Origin: Oceanihabitans sp. IOP_32
Lineage (GTDB): Bacteria; Bacteroidota; Bacteroidia; Flavobacteriales; Flavobacteriaceae
DNA: 64,000 nt
Direction: 5' to 3'
NCBI RefSeq assembly: GCF_009498295.1
Contig: NZ_CP040813.1
Location: forward strand, 1,991,001 to 2,055,000
Below are positions 17,581-27,132 of this stretch, piece after piece. How positions within the stretch are numbered: position 1 is the stretch's first letter; the number at the start of each line of letters is the position of its first letter. The notes beneath the pieces are model-generated. The model searched no databases, was not told the DNA's origin, and saw only the letters and a list, made by a program, of their open reading frames with translations. A program made the translations under genes and the position numbers.

Positions 17581-19839
17581 ATGGGTAAATACTATATATA
17601 CAATGCCAAACTCGAAAACAAAAAGCATAAAAATGCTACGATAGTGTTCAACCCGGATGTCGATTTTGATTTTAACACCTTGAAAAATGAGCTTACAGAA
17701 TACTTCAGATATTTCCATCAAACAAGCACATTAATTTTTTTGCATTGTAAAGGGAATAATGATGTAAAAAAAAGTGTTGAAGCAAATTTAGAAGCCATCT
17801 TTAAAAGTATTCCAAAGGTTGAAGAATCTTCACTTTCAGACAATATCTCTTATATACCTTATGATAAAGACTCTTTCAGTTTTCCAAAGAGAGGATTCTT
17901 GGCAAAAAATAAAAAAGAAATATTGAACCAAGGTTTGGTTAAAATTTTTGAAGATAATGGTGGCTTGGTTGAAAGTAATGGAATTTCCCACCATTTTGTA
18001 TTTCCTTCTGGAAAGCATTCATCGAAATTTCTTAGAACTGCCAATGTTTTGGTCTTTAAAAGTCAAATTGATTTTATAGCACTCAATACACTACATCTAT
18101 TTAGTAAAGTAGATTTCGATAATATATATTGTGATACTCTGTCTATTAATGTCATTGCATATTCAATGACCAAATATTTGAGAAGATATAATCAAGATAA
18201 GGAAATTAATATTGAATCTTTTAAGTCCTATGACGGATTGTACAATAGCAAATCCGTTTTCTATGACAAATCCATATTTCTTATTTCAGCATCTACATCT
18301 GGTGGGCTTATAAATTATATTCAGAAGAATCATCCTGAAATAGGTTCTAACGAAATATGCACTTTATATTATATGCCAATTGATAAGGACTCACCTATAA
18401 TTCAAGAAAGAGTTTTATGTAATTTAAAGAGAAACGAAAAATTAAACTATGGCATTCCGCTATATGACCAATCAAAAAAGAATGAAAAATGCACCTATTG
18501 TGAAAACCATTCTACACCTATCAGTATTATAGGCGATTCTTTTAATTTAGATGAACCGGTAATTTATGCCAGAAATATAAGTGCATCTAAGTATATTTCA
18601 AAATCCTTGAAAAACTTTGTAGAAGTTTTTAAACTAAATAGCGAGTCCGGAACATCTCTTAAGGTTTCATATAGTGAGGATTCGACATCAAGAAAAAATT
18701 ACAATCTTTATATAGATTACGAGAATATCATTAGAAATATTGCTAATGAAAGTTTTAAAAGTCACAAAAGTAAATTAGATGCTTATATAAATCAATACGT
18801 TCCAGCATCTATAACCCACATAGTCCATCTTAATGACAAAGGTTCCGGGCTTTTGTCACAGTACATTAGTGATAGAATTCAGGATTTTGCAAAAAATGAA
18901 GTCACTATAATTAATCAATCAGAATTGAAGGAAGATAATATAGATACCAAATCTTCAGGGTCTATACTAATTGTTGGTTCTTGTATCTCAAATGGTAAAA
19001 ACCTACTCTATTTAAGTAGGTTTTTTCGAAATTATGAGAACATTAGGTTAATCTATTTTATTGGAATAAACCGAGTTAGCGATCCAAAGAAATTTGCTGA
19101 GCTCAGGACTAATATCAAGTATGGTCTTTATGGTCCAGATAATAGTTCTTTGGTAGAGATTGAGACCATAAACTGCGATAACTCAAGTTCGAATACACCT
19201 TGGGAACAAGAACTCGATTATTTACAATCAGTTCAAGAAGAATTGGATGTGCCTTCAAAATTTATTAATGATAGGATAGATATTTTGAGAGCATTTTCAG
19301 ATTCTACAAATCGAGGTGGAAGCGAAAAAATTTTTTATTCAAGTGTAGGAGGTAGTGAACTTGAAATAAGAAAAAACTCAGCTTTTTTTAATGATAACGA
19401 GTACTATCAAAATGTAACTCAATCTGACGTATATTTTACTATATCCTGTGTTCTGAATAATATGCGTAATAATAAAAATGATGGCTTGTTTCAAACCAGT
19501 TTTGTGAAAAATGTTTTAGACCCCTTCGTTTTCAATCGCTTTAATGATGGAATAATTCAAGCATCTCTTTTGAGGGCTGCAAAAAATGAGGAATTAAATT
19601 ATTCCTGCAGCAAAAAGATTTCTGCTGATATGCTTATGTTATTAAAGACTTTTCTAAAATCAGTCGATGAGTATCAAGGCGAGGCTATATTAGAGTTTTT
19701 ATACGCTTTAGCAATAGGGAAATTGAGATTGTCCAAAGAACATTATAATGAGCTTATTATCGAACTAAATAATCATCCTAACCCAAAGTTTCAGATATTT
19801 AAAAATTCAATCGAACTAATCTTCAAAGATAGTTTTTAA
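17581..19839 (+). CDS. Large protein with two phosphoribosyltransferase-like domains, partner of the GHKL ATPase
   Basis: 752 residues, soluble. At 137-160 the segment HHFVFPSGKHSSKFL resembles the N-terminal SGR/SGK-S motif of orotate phosphoribosyltransferases, followed by a Rossmann-like stretch and SIFLISASTSGGLINYI (231-247) where a PRPP loop would stand. A C-x2-C pair (304-307) sits in a connecting segment. A second unit at about 411-500 has ITHIVHLNDKGSGLL and SILIVGSCISNGKNLL, again aligned with a PRPP loop but lacking its two acidic residues. The C-terminal 200 residues are helical. Both loops look degenerate, so nucleotide binding or sensing rather than transferase chemistry is possible. 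AT content is high. I cannot match it to a named defence family. Confidence 0.6.
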   Translation: MGKYYIYNAKLENKKHKNATIVFNPDVDFDFNTLKNELTEYFRYFHQTSTLIFLHCKGNNDVKKSVEANLEAIFKSIPKVEESSLSDNISYIPYDKDSFSFPKRGFLAKNKKEILNQGLVKIFEDNGGLVESNGISHHFVFPSGKHSSKFLRTANVLVFKSQIDFIALNTLHLFSKVDFDNIYCDTLSINVIAYSMTKYLRRYNQDKEINIESFKSYDGLYNSKSVFYDKSIFLISASTSGGLINYIQKNHPEIGSNEICTLYYMPIDKDSPIIQERVLCNLKRNEKLNYGIPLYDQSKKNEKCTYCENHSTPISIIGDSFNLDEPVIYARNISASKYISKSLKNFVEVFKLNSESGTSLKVSYSEDSTSRKNYNLYIDYENIIRNIANESFKSHKSKLDAYINQYVPASITHIVHLNDKGSGLLSQYISDRIQDFAKNEVTIINQSELKEDNIDTKSSGSILIVGSCISNGKNLLYLSRFFRNYENIRLIYFIGINRVSDPKKFAELRTNIKYGLYGPDNSSLVEIETINCDNSSSNTPWEQELDYLQSVQEELDVPSKFINDRIDILRAFSDSTNRGGSEKIFYSSVGGSELEIRKNSAFFNDNEYYQNVTQSDVYFTISCVLNNMRNNKNDGLFQTSFVKNVLDPFVFNRFNDGIIQASLLRAAKNEELNYSCSKKISADMLMLLKTFLKSVDEYQGEAILEFLYALAIGKLRLSKEHYNELIIELNNHPNPKFQIFKNSIELIFKDSF

Positions 19840-19878
19840 TGAGAATTAAATTTTTGATGTTTTCAGTAGAATCTTTTT

Positions 19879-20241
19879 TTAAAAAGGCCCTTTTTCCCTT
19901 GGTCCTTTACTGGTCACTTTCCATTGACCGTTTTCCTTAGTCAGTTTAAAAATGCCTGTTTTTCCATCGTAGGTAGTGCTGTATTTTACCCAGGCAAGTT
20001 CGCCATCAATAGCTTCGTCTAAAATTTCTACCTCAATGTCTTGGTCAGTATCTGGCATCATTTTCTGTACAGTAATCAAACTGGCATAGCCTTCAGAAGT
20101 GGTATGCTTTTTTAAGGCTGATTCATCTTTTGAAAAAAAGCTTGACGCAACAACTTTGGCAATTTCAGAAGGGGATTTTGTTGTGCTTTCTGAACAGGAA
20201 AGGAACAACAATACAAGCGAGCAAATGACTAATCTTTTCAT
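19879..20241 (-). CDS. Small lipoprotein (DUF4878/NTF2-like)
   Basis: 120 residues. A lipobox LVLLFLSCSES with Cys16 follows a short basic N-terminus. After cleavage, the remainder (SPSEIAKVVASSFFSKDE, then GELAWVKYSTTYDGKTGIFK) has the layout of NTF2-like/DUF4878 secreted proteins. It ends the tra transcript, 7 nt downstream of traN, so it is probably co-transcribed with the mating apparatus, perhaps as an accessory envelope or exclusion protein. That role is inference. The function is otherwise unknown. Confidence 0.65.
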   Translation of the reverse strand: MKRLVICSLVLLFLSCSESTTKSPSEIAKVVASSFFSKDESALKKHTTSEGYASLITVQKMMPDTDQDIEVEILDEAIDGELAWVKYSTTYDGKTGIFKLTKENGQWKVTSKGPREKGPF

Positions 20242-20248
20242 AATAGTA

Positions 20249-21109
20249 TTAATTTGGGTTATTGATATATCTATGCGATAATTTCATTTCTATATTACGT
20301 TCGCCATCTTTTTCATTCAATTCCAAAATTGCCCTGCGGTCATCGGATAATGAAAATTTGGGCAACACATAAACGAATCGAGCCATTTCATTTTCCTTAA
20401 TCTTGGACGGCAGATTATGTTTATATATCGGTTCTTGATACAGTCGTTGCAATGATTTTCTTTTCCCTTTTTGTCTCGTTTCAATAGACAGGTTCAAGAA
20501 ATTCAAATCGTAATCCAACGTAGAATTATTTTCAATCTCGATAACAAAATAGAGCTCATCTTTATCAAAAACAATATTCTCTACATTCAAGATAATACCT
20601 TCGCTTCGTTTCTTGATGCGCCCTATGCGCTGTTTTCTATTGAGAAGATATGAGCAGAATTTTTGGTAATAATAAGTGCTGTTATCTACAAGTTCTTCAG
20701 AAGATTCAACAAGAACCGAATCCTTTACAATCGGTTTTTCATTACCGATACTATTTGTTAGTGGAATGAAATAATTGAGTTTAGAAAGCTGTTTTTTATA
20801 CCTTACAATATACGAAAAAATCGAACCATTTTTGTTGACTACCAAAAGATTACTTTCTGTTCCAGGCTGTGCCTGAAGCAGCCCGAAATACTGTTCTTTT
20901 TCCCGATTGTAAGTAAATACAAAATGATCTGAACCAGTTATGCCTTGCCTAATGGGTTCAGGAAAGAACAAAGCGACGTTTTTTGTGTCATTTGCATAAA
21001 TGGTGTCGAGTATATGTGGTTGTTGAGAGTTCGTTTTAGCCTGTGCCGAGCAAGGTCGAGGTGCTAGAGCAAAAATCAACACAATTGTCAATAAAGCTGT
21101 TGTTTTCAT
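20249..21109 (-). CDS. traN: Conjugative transposon protein TraN (DUF4138)
   Basis: 286 residues with an N-terminal signal peptide (about 1-22, ending at PCSAQA). The N-terminal half after the signal (LDTIYANDTKNVALFFPEPI) is typical of TraN, the VirB9-like component of Bacteroidetes conjugation systems that sits in the outer-membrane core complex. The C-terminal half is beta-rich (ENIVFDKDELYFVIEIENNS). It overlaps traM by 4 nt (ATGA), as expected for the conserved tra order. Confidence 0.88.
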   Translation of the reverse strand: MKTTALLTIVLIFALAPRPCSAQAKTNSQQPHILDTIYANDTKNVALFFPEPIRQGITGSDHFVFTYNREKEQYFGLLQAQPGTESNLLVVNKNGSIFSYIVRYKKQLSKLNYFIPLTNSIGNEKPIVKDSVLVESSEELVDNSTYYYQKFCSYLLNRKQRIGRIKKRSEGIILNVENIVFDKDELYFVIEIENNSTLDYDLNFLNLSIETRQKGKRKSLQRLYQEPIYKHNLPSKIKENEMARFVYVLPKFSLSDDRRAILELNEKDGERNIEMKLSHRYINNPN

Positions 21110-22035
21110 AGTCGTGGTTTTAGGATTAATCTGTAATTATTGAGTATCGTAACTTTTACATTACGATTTCTTCGTTTGAGTACTTTAGTGATTCCACCAA
21201 CTTGTGGAACTGTGGGAATATTAATGTCGCCGATAATATCATCGAGAACCTCGTTGGTTGCTTCTGCCCTAAAGTTGTTTTCTACATAGATACCTTCGCT
21301 TCCGTCCTGTAAATCGAACGCTTTAAGTTTAGTGGGATGATGTTTGATGTTCTCAATCTCAATTAAAGCGCGATTGGGTTGAAAACTGATAAATCCGAAT
21401 ATGAGCGTATTCTTGGCCATTAACTTGCCATTTATAGTCGCAGCTTTTATCAACCGCAATCGCAGTCTCGAATTAACCTTAACAATTTGGTCGCCATCCA
21501 CGACGACGTAAATGGTTTCGTCAGTATTACCGAGAATTGAAACTTCGTTGGGTTTGGGTGCAGCAGCAAAGAAGAGTTGATGTTCCAGACCCAATTCTTT
21601 GGCTTCGATTTTTTGTTCTCTTTTTATTTCAGCGGAATCAATTGTTGAAGTTTTCGTTTGAGCTACTCTTTTCCTTCCAAAATTCCGATAGCGTTTTTCG
21701 GAATATTGAATCTTTCCGGCATCATAAATACTATCGACGATACGTTCTTTTTCACGTTCCGTCAAGTCTGGGTCGTAAAAACCCAATGAGTCAATCAGTT
21801 TTTCATCGTAAATGCTGGGTGCATTGTTTTCACGTACTTCCTTCAAATCATTAATCGCATCTAACTTAGATTCATATTCTTTTTGGTTTTCATCCAAATC
21901 GGGCATTAAGGTTTGTTGCAGGTTTTCCGTTTCACTTTCATCATCGCCCATAACCATTACAGAATAGGAAATGAGAAATATGAAAATCACGGCCAAGACC
22001 GTTGCAAATACTATTTTGTTCTTTTCTACTTTCAT
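21106..22035 (-). CDS. traM: Conjugative transposon protein TraM
   Basis: 309 residues with one membrane anchor at about 8-28 (IVFATVLAVIFIFLISYSVM), then a long charged linker with coiled-coil propensity and a C-terminal domain (FAAAPKPNEVSILGNTDETI onwards, then AATINGKLMAKNTLIFGFIS) similar to TraM/VirB10-like proteins. It would bridge the inner and outer membranes in the transfer channel. No TraL gene lies between TraK and TraM, unlike CTnDOT; the gap is only 52 nt. Confidence 0.88.
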   Translation of the reverse strand: MKVEKNKIVFATVLAVIFIFLISYSVMVMGDDESETENLQQTLMPDLDENQKEYESKLDAINDLKEVRENNAPSIYDEKLIDSLGFYDPDLTEREKERIVDSIYDAGKIQYSEKRYRNFGRKRVAQTKTSTIDSAEIKREQKIEAKELGLEHQLFFAAAPKPNEVSILGNTDETIYVVVDGDQIVKVNSRLRLRLIKAATINGKLMAKNTLIFGFISFQPNRALIEIENIKHHPTKLKAFDLQDGSEGIYVENNFRAEATNEVLDDIIGDINIPTVPQVGGITKVLKRRNRNVKVTILNNYRLILKPRL

Positions 22036-22087
22036 AAGAGTATATTTTTTAAATGCCGATTACCAATCTACCGTCAGGCAGGTCGGC

Positions 22088-22702
22088 TCAACTTTTATCA
22101 TTTAGCTTTTTAAGGGTGTTCTCAAAATAATTGGTAATTAAAAGTCCGTGTGGATTGTTGGGAAAATTTCGGTCAACCATAATAAGGTTTCCAGTGGAAA
22201 CCAATTCGTAAGTGTCAATTATAGAACCTCTATTGATTTCAAAAACAGTAACCGTCCTAAAAACATACGTCCCGTTTTGTTCTTCTATTTGCGAATCGAT
22301 GCTCAACACTTTCTGCATCAGCGAATATTGTAAGAGACGGTTGTAAACACCATCTGCTTTTTTCTGACGATACAGGTTGTCCACAGAACTGTTTCCCAAC
22401 CAGAGTGCCTTTTTTAAATTACTTTCATAATTACTCGCATCAATATTGTAAAAATAATTGTGGAACAAGTCTAAATGTGCCAAGGCTTCAACCCTAAAAT
22501 TTTCTTTTTGGGTTACGAGCTTCAGCGGAATAATGCTGCCATCGGTATTTATGGCAAAAGCGCTATTTAGTGCTTTTTGATTTGTGGAATATGCCATCCA
22601 TAAAGCGAAGGTGCTGGATAGTAATGCTAGGACCAAAACTGCCAAAACGATAAACCGGTTTAATTTTAAGACGTTGTAGATATTCTTGTATGGTGTTTTC
22701 AT
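22088..22702 (-). CDS. traK: Conjugative transposon protein TraK
   Basis: 204 residues. One N-terminal transmembrane helix (about 17-37, FIVLAVLVLALLSSTFALWM) is followed by a periplasmic VirB8-like domain (AHLDLFHNYFYNIDASNYES is the conserved TraK segment). VirB8-like proteins nucleate assembly of the inner-membrane channel. It stands between traJ and traM in the usual order. Confidence 0.9.
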   Translation of the reverse strand: MKTPYKNIYNVLKLNRFIVLAVLVLALLSSTFALWMAYSTNQKALNSAFAINTDGSIIPLKLVTQKENFRVEALAHLDLFHNYFYNIDASNYESNLKKALWLGNSSVDNLYRQKKADGVYNRLLQYSLMQKVLSIDSQIEEQNGTYVFRTVTVFEINRGSIIDTYELVSTGNLIMVDRNFPNNPHGLLITNYFENTLKKLNDKS

Positions 22703-22713
22703 TCTGAATTGAA

Positions 22714-23556
22714 TTAGTTGGTAAATAATCTGAGCGTAAAAGATGTGGCACGTTTATACAATTTGAATTTTAGGAATACGATAAAAGCCACAGAACCTAA
22801 TTGAACGACCGGTGCAAAAAAGCCTTGGCCTGTATCGGTTCCGAAAAGGTTTGTCCAAAAGTTGGTATTGATTTCCGTATAAATAGCATTGATAAATACA
22901 TTGACCAGAAAGAAGGCAGGCACCAACATATATACAGCCGCATATAATTTGAAAAATGTATAAGCAAGGGAACGGAATTTTTCAAAAACCGCTAAACTTA
23001 TAACCAATGGGAAAAATGCCTGCATTATTCCCAACAGGAAAAAGCGTTCGGCTAAAAATAAAGGGTATATAAATAGGTCGAGAATCCAAAGAATGGTGCT
23101 TAAGATAAATGCTAATATTTTAAAGCCATACAACGGTGTTACCAATGCTTCGTACAAAAGCGTCATCGCTGAACTTGCAGCATCAAAAAGACTTACATCT
23201 TCCTCTAAAGGAATATCCTGCATCTGCAATGGAAGTAACGCAGGTGCTGTTCCCCTGTACTGTCCCTCGATGGCTACCAATATCCCATCAAAGAATCCTA
23301 ACACCTGCGTTGAAAATATTACTAAAAGGACGATGGCAAAATTCTTTGCCAATTCGCCGGGACTCAAGCCCCAAGTATAACCGTCCTTATTGGCAATGCC
23401 TTCATTATACTTTTTTAAGATGTTGACCAAAAAGAACAGGACAGCAAGTGTTTTCATTCCTGCAATGGTATATTGTGAAAAGTTGCTTGCCTGTATGGTC
23501 TGGAACACCGTATCGATGTATTCCAACCCAATCCCTAAAAGTATGGTTGCGGTCAT
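22714..23556 (-). CDS. traJ: Conjugative transposon protein TraJ
   Basis: 280-residue polytopic inner-membrane protein with about six hydrophobic helices, including ILAFILSTILWILDLFIYPL and the long loop before GTDTGQGFFAPVVQLGSVAF. It corresponds to the VirB6-like channel subunit of Bacteroidetes conjugation systems. It starts 2 nt after the traI stop and ends 11 nt before traK. Confidence 0.88.
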   Translation of the reverse strand: MTATILLGIGLEYIDTVFQTIQASNFSQYTIAGMKTLAVLFFLVNILKKYNEGIANKDGYTWGLSPGELAKNFAIVLLVIFSTQVLGFFDGILVAIEGQYRGTAPALLPLQMQDIPLEEDVSLFDAASSAMTLLYEALVTPLYGFKILAFILSTILWILDLFIYPLFLAERFFLLGIMQAFFPLVISLAVFEKFRSLAYTFFKLYAAVYMLVPAFFLVNVFINAIYTEINTNFWTNLFGTDTGQGFFAPVVQLGSVAFIVFLKFKLYKRATSFTLRLFTN

Positions 23557-23558
23557 TA

Positions 23559-24140
23559 TTAATAGTCTGTTTCTCGATTATTGACTTTATCCTGCATCTT
23601 TCGGAAAGAAATAATATCACGATAGCGTTTGGTTTTGGTTGTGATGCTGGACACCATTTGCTTTGATTCCATCTCTTTTTCCTTGAGTACTTTTGCACGT
23701 TCGGCATCGCTCATTTTTAGGTAGTCGCTAGACAGAACTTCGTCAATAAAATCAACCGTTTCCAATGAGTTTTGTACAATGGCATCAAAGGATTCCACCA
23801 CTCTACTGATTTCATCGGGTTTGATGTAAGGCGAATTCAAAATATCCTGCAAATCGGTTTGCATTACATTGATGAGTCGTTGATTGTTGTCTGCAATTTC
23901 TTGGACAGCATTAAGCTGTTGTACCACACTCGATACTTTTTCGATGGCTTCTTTTGCATCTTTCAGAAATTTCACAGACTTGATAAGTTGGCTCGTCTGT
24001 TTGGCAGATTCTACCAAGGATTTTACCAAGCTGATAAAGTTGGTATTGTCATACACTGGCATTCCTTGGGCAGTAGCTTTGCTTGTCATAAATAAAGTCA
24101 GGACTACGGTCAGTACTAAAATTTTGATTTTTGTCTTCAT
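23559..24140 (-). CDS. traI: Conjugal transfer protein TraI (VirB5-like, periplasmic)
   Basis: 193 residues with a signal peptide (about 1-24, ending TSKATAQG), followed by MPVYDNTNFISLVKSLVESA and long amphipathic helices. That is the architecture of VirB5-type pilus-tip or channel proteins; the position between the VirB4-like ATPase and TraJ is that of TraI (DUF4141) in CTnDOT-type elements. The family is divergent, so the name rests on synteny as much as sequence. Confidence 0.75.
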   Translation of the reverse strand: MKTKIKILVLTVVLTLFMTSKATAQGMPVYDNTNFISLVKSLVESAKQTSQLIKSVKFLKDAKEAIEKVSSVVQQLNAVQEIADNNQRLINVMQTDLQDILNSPYIKPDEISRVVESFDAIVQNSLETVDFIDEVLSSDYLKMSDAERAKVLKEKEMESKQMVSSITTKTKRYRDIISFRKMQDKVNNRETDY

Positions 24141-24150
24141 AATATTTGTT

Positions 24151-26547
24151 CTAAGATGTAAATTGAATTATTGCTTTTTCCATATCGTGATGCTCGTCGT
24201 AGAGCTTCATAATTTCCTCATTTTCCTGCCCATCGGTTAAGTAAGCCGCATAAACTTCTTTTGGCACTTCCAACCGGAAAATGTTGCTTTCCCTACCGAT
24301 TTTGATGAACATTTCGGTGTATTTCCGTGGACCGGAAAGATTGTTTTTAATAGACTTTAGTTGGTTTAAATCGTGACTGGATAGATTGAGCCTTTTTACT
24401 AATTCATCATATCCCTTTTCATTATTCAAACTGTAAATAACCTGTGTGTTTTCCAAAATACTCGCTGAAGTGGAATTGTTTGGAAGCTGATTGATGGATT
24501 GTAGAATAATCCCAATCGCACCGTTTTGTTTACGGATGGCTTGATAGTAGAACTCCACGCTTTCCAGTACATTTTCAAACTTCAGTTGCTTTGCAAACTC
24601 ATCAAATAAGATAATGCCTTTTTCAGCACGGTTTTTCCAAATGGTTCTTTGGATGGCAGATTTAATCAGCTTCAACATTACGGACAGGATTTCCTTATTG
24701 TCCTTGACTTCATCGAGCTCAAAAACAATCAATCGTTTATCTTCGATTTTATAGGTTTGGTCTTCGCTTACTTCAAAAAGGAAGCTGTATAGACCATCAC
24801 CGACATATTCGGACATTACGTGCAAAAAGCTCGTTATGTTGAAGTAGTCGGGATGGATTTTTAGGGTATCTAAAAGGTCTTTTTGTTTCCTTTCTATAAA
24901 GCTGTAAAAACCATCTAACGAATGATTTTCTGAAGTGTTATTATAATAGTGACGCAATATCTTTTTAACCGAGACTGATTGTGCTTTTGTAACTTTTAAA
25001 TCTGAAGCGAACAGTTCAAAAAGGAAAACAGATAGGTCTTCCAAACGTTCAGGTGTCAAGTCTTTAACATCGCTGATGTAAAATGGATTGATGCCTAAGT
25101 TTTTACCGCTTTCATATCTGAGAACCGTATATTTTTCAGGATAGAGCTTGGCGAATTTGGTGTAAGAACCACCTAAATCAATAATGACCAACCGTACACC
25201 ACTTTCAAAATATTGGCGCAGAATATTGTTTGCCAAAAAGGATTTGCCTTCGCCTGTTGGTGCAAAAATGGCAAAATTCCGTGCCTTGATCCGTTTCTTT
25301 TTTTCATCCCAAACATCTTTTAGCACTGGAATGTTATGTTCTCTATCATTGAAGATGATTCCGGTGTTATCGGATTTGTAATTGGTATTGTTAATGAACA
25401 GACACAGAGCGTGCTTTAAATCTGTCACATATAAATCGTGATTTGAAAAGTTGGAAGAAAAGCAGCAGTAACTATTAAGAATATAGTTTTTACGCTCTTC
25501 GCCACGTGGATAATATGGGATGATATCCAGTTCCTTAAATTCGGTCTTGATTTTGGACGTGATTTTGTCCAGTTTTTTGGCTTCCTTTGCCCAATAGACA
25601 ATATTGAGGTGACCACGAATAATCCGTGCATTATCATCGGCATTGATTTGGTCAAGAATATGTTGGATTTTACCCAGAACCACTTTGTTCTGCGAACCGA
25701 AGTTGGAACTTTTATTCAATTCTTCAACTTTTTTATCGAGCAGCTTGCGCCACTTTTGTTTGTCATCGAGATATAGAATTTGATTGACAATATGATTTTC
25801 GTTAAGCGTAAGCCCTAAGCCATCAATAAACCCTTGATGAAACACAAAATCGTCTGAAGTGAATTTCTCATTGGTTTTGCTACTCTGTACACTTTCGCCA
25901 AAGCACAGTTCGCTATTGATGGCAAGGGCATCAAAATGGTTTTCGCCAATATTGACGCTTTTTTTATCTAAGATGATATCGGTATCAAATCCCTCATTGA
26001 AACCATTGAAATAACCGTTGGTTAGTTTCTGAATTTTCTCGGCATTGAGTGGTAGAAATTCCATTTTTCGGCTATTATTGATAAAAGAAACGGAATCGCT
26101 TACCGAGTTGGCAAAGCTTTTAATGTTGTCATCCAGTTCCTGTACAATTCCCTTTGAAACCTTTCGGAACGGATTGACATATTTTGGATTGTTGAGCGCT
26201 TTGTTTTTGGTCAAGATGAAAAACAAATAACATTTGTGTTCAATATGTCCACGACCTTTAAAATGCTCGTGTGTCGCCTTCTCTAAAAAAGTTTTATTCG
26301 GAAGCTGTTCAGAAGAATAGGATTTCTTCAGGTAGATATCTTGTTTGTGAACTACAGTACCAATCGGTAAAGATTTCAAAGCCTGAAACCAAGCACCGTG
26401 CATATCTTCAAAGTCTTTTTCGGACGACGAATAGATTTCTGGTAAGTTACCTTTATAGCACAAAACGACATTACCATTATTGGCAAATACGATATTGTCC
26501 TGAATATCTGCAATGGGTTGATATGCTGAAAGATTAATCTTGTTCAT
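24151..26547 (-). CDS. traG: Conjugation ATPase TraG (VirB4-like)
   Basis: 798 residues. Walker A FAPTGEGKSFLANN lies at about 428-441 and Walker B GIILFDEFAK near 645, with the QSINQLPNN motif following. The N-terminal half is the VirB4 family domain that docks to the membrane channel. It energises substrate export and pilus biogenesis. The start overlaps the end of traF by 14 nt. No frameshift is seen, and length is typical. Confidence 0.93.
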   Translation of the reverse strand: MNKINLSAYQPIADIQDNIVFANNGNVVLCYKGNLPEIYSSSEKDFEDMHGAWFQALKSLPIGTVVHKQDIYLKKSYSSEQLPNKTFLEKATHEHFKGRGHIEHKCYLFFILTKNKALNNPKYVNPFRKVSKGIVQELDDNIKSFANSVSDSVSFINNSRKMEFLPLNAEKIQKLTNGYFNGFNEGFDTDIILDKKSVNIGENHFDALAINSELCFGESVQSSKTNEKFTSDDFVFHQGFIDGLGLTLNENHIVNQILYLDDKQKWRKLLDKKVEELNKSSNFGSQNKVVLGKIQHILDQINADDNARIIRGHLNIVYWAKEAKKLDKITSKIKTEFKELDIIPYYPRGEERKNYILNSYCCFSSNFSNHDLYVTDLKHALCLFINNTNYKSDNTGIIFNDREHNIPVLKDVWDEKKKRIKARNFAIFAPTGEGKSFLANNILRQYFESGVRLVIIDLGGSYTKFAKLYPEKYTVLRYESGKNLGINPFYISDVKDLTPERLEDLSVFLFELFASDLKVTKAQSVSVKKILRHYYNNTSENHSLDGFYSFIERKQKDLLDTLKIHPDYFNITSFLHVMSEYVGDGLYSFLFEVSEDQTYKIEDKRLIVFELDEVKDNKEILSVMLKLIKSAIQRTIWKNRAEKGIILFDEFAKQLKFENVLESVEFYYQAIRKQNGAIGIILQSINQLPNNSTSASILENTQVIYSLNNEKGYDELVKRLNLSSHDLNQLKSIKNNLSGPRKYTEMFIKIGRESNIFRLEVPKEVYAAYLTDGQENEEIMKLYDEHHDMEKAIIQFTS

Positions 26548-26818
26548 AATCGAAGCCTGAATTTCTTTTGTTACTGATAATTTTCGGGAAGGCTTTCGCC
26601 ATCTGAAATAATTGTGGATTGTTTGTGATTCGGATTAATGCAATGTAAAGCGCAGCATTAAAAATTAAGACGCCTATAATTATTCCGAAACTGAATGAAA
26701 AAATGATAATCATTAAGGATCCAAGTATGGACATCATCATTAAGGCAAACAGGGAAATGGGCAGCCCAAAAATGACTGCTTTTTTCCTAATATTTCTATA
26801 GACCTCGAACCGCTTCAT
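26534..26818 (-). CDS. traF: Conjugative transposon protein TraF (DUF4133)
   Basis: 94 residues with two closely spaced membrane helices (VIFGLPISLFALMMMSILGS and the IIIGVLIFNAALYIALI segment), the hairpin topology of DUF4133, a VirB3-like inner-membrane protein. It overlaps traE by one base and traG by 14 nt. Confidence 0.9.
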   Translation of the reverse strand: MKRFEVYRNIRKKAVIFGLPISLFALMMMSILGSLMIIIFSFSFGIIIGVLIFNAALYIALIRITNNPQLFQMAKAFPKIISNKRNSGFDYEQD

Positions 26819-27105
26819 TATACTACGATTCCAATTAGATAGGTAAATATCCCAACAACAGCACCCGCAATTAACACGAATACCAAAACTCTGGTAATAC
26901 CTTTTTTTAAATCTGCGTTCTCGCCAAAGAAGTGTCCTGCATTAAAAAGGAAACCAACTAAAAAAATAACACCGAGTAAAATTGGAAAGATTGTTCTTAT
27001 GGTATCACCTACGTCATTTACAGAATCCTCAATGCCACCAATTTGTGCAAAAAGAGATGTTGAGATAAGTGAAATAAATACTGCGAAATAATTTGATTTT
27101 TTCAT
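26818..27105 (-). CDS. traE: Conjugative transposon protein TraE (DUF4134)
   Basis: 95 residues: a signal peptide (about 1-20, LISTSLFAQ), then two membrane helices (TIFPILLGVIFLVGFLFNAG; VLVFVLIAGAVVGIFTYLIG). This matches DUF4134, the VirB2-like pilin precursor. It is the first gene of the minus-strand tra operon, opposite the amidase gene; the shared intergenic region holds palindromes. Confidence 0.9.
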   Translation of the reverse strand: MKKSNYFAVFISLISTSLFAQIGGIEDSVNDVGDTIRTIFPILLGVIFLVGFLFNAGHFFGENADLKKGITRVLVFVLIAGAVVGIFTYLIGIVV

Positions 27106-27132
27106 AACTGAAAAGTTTAAAAATTTGTGTTG

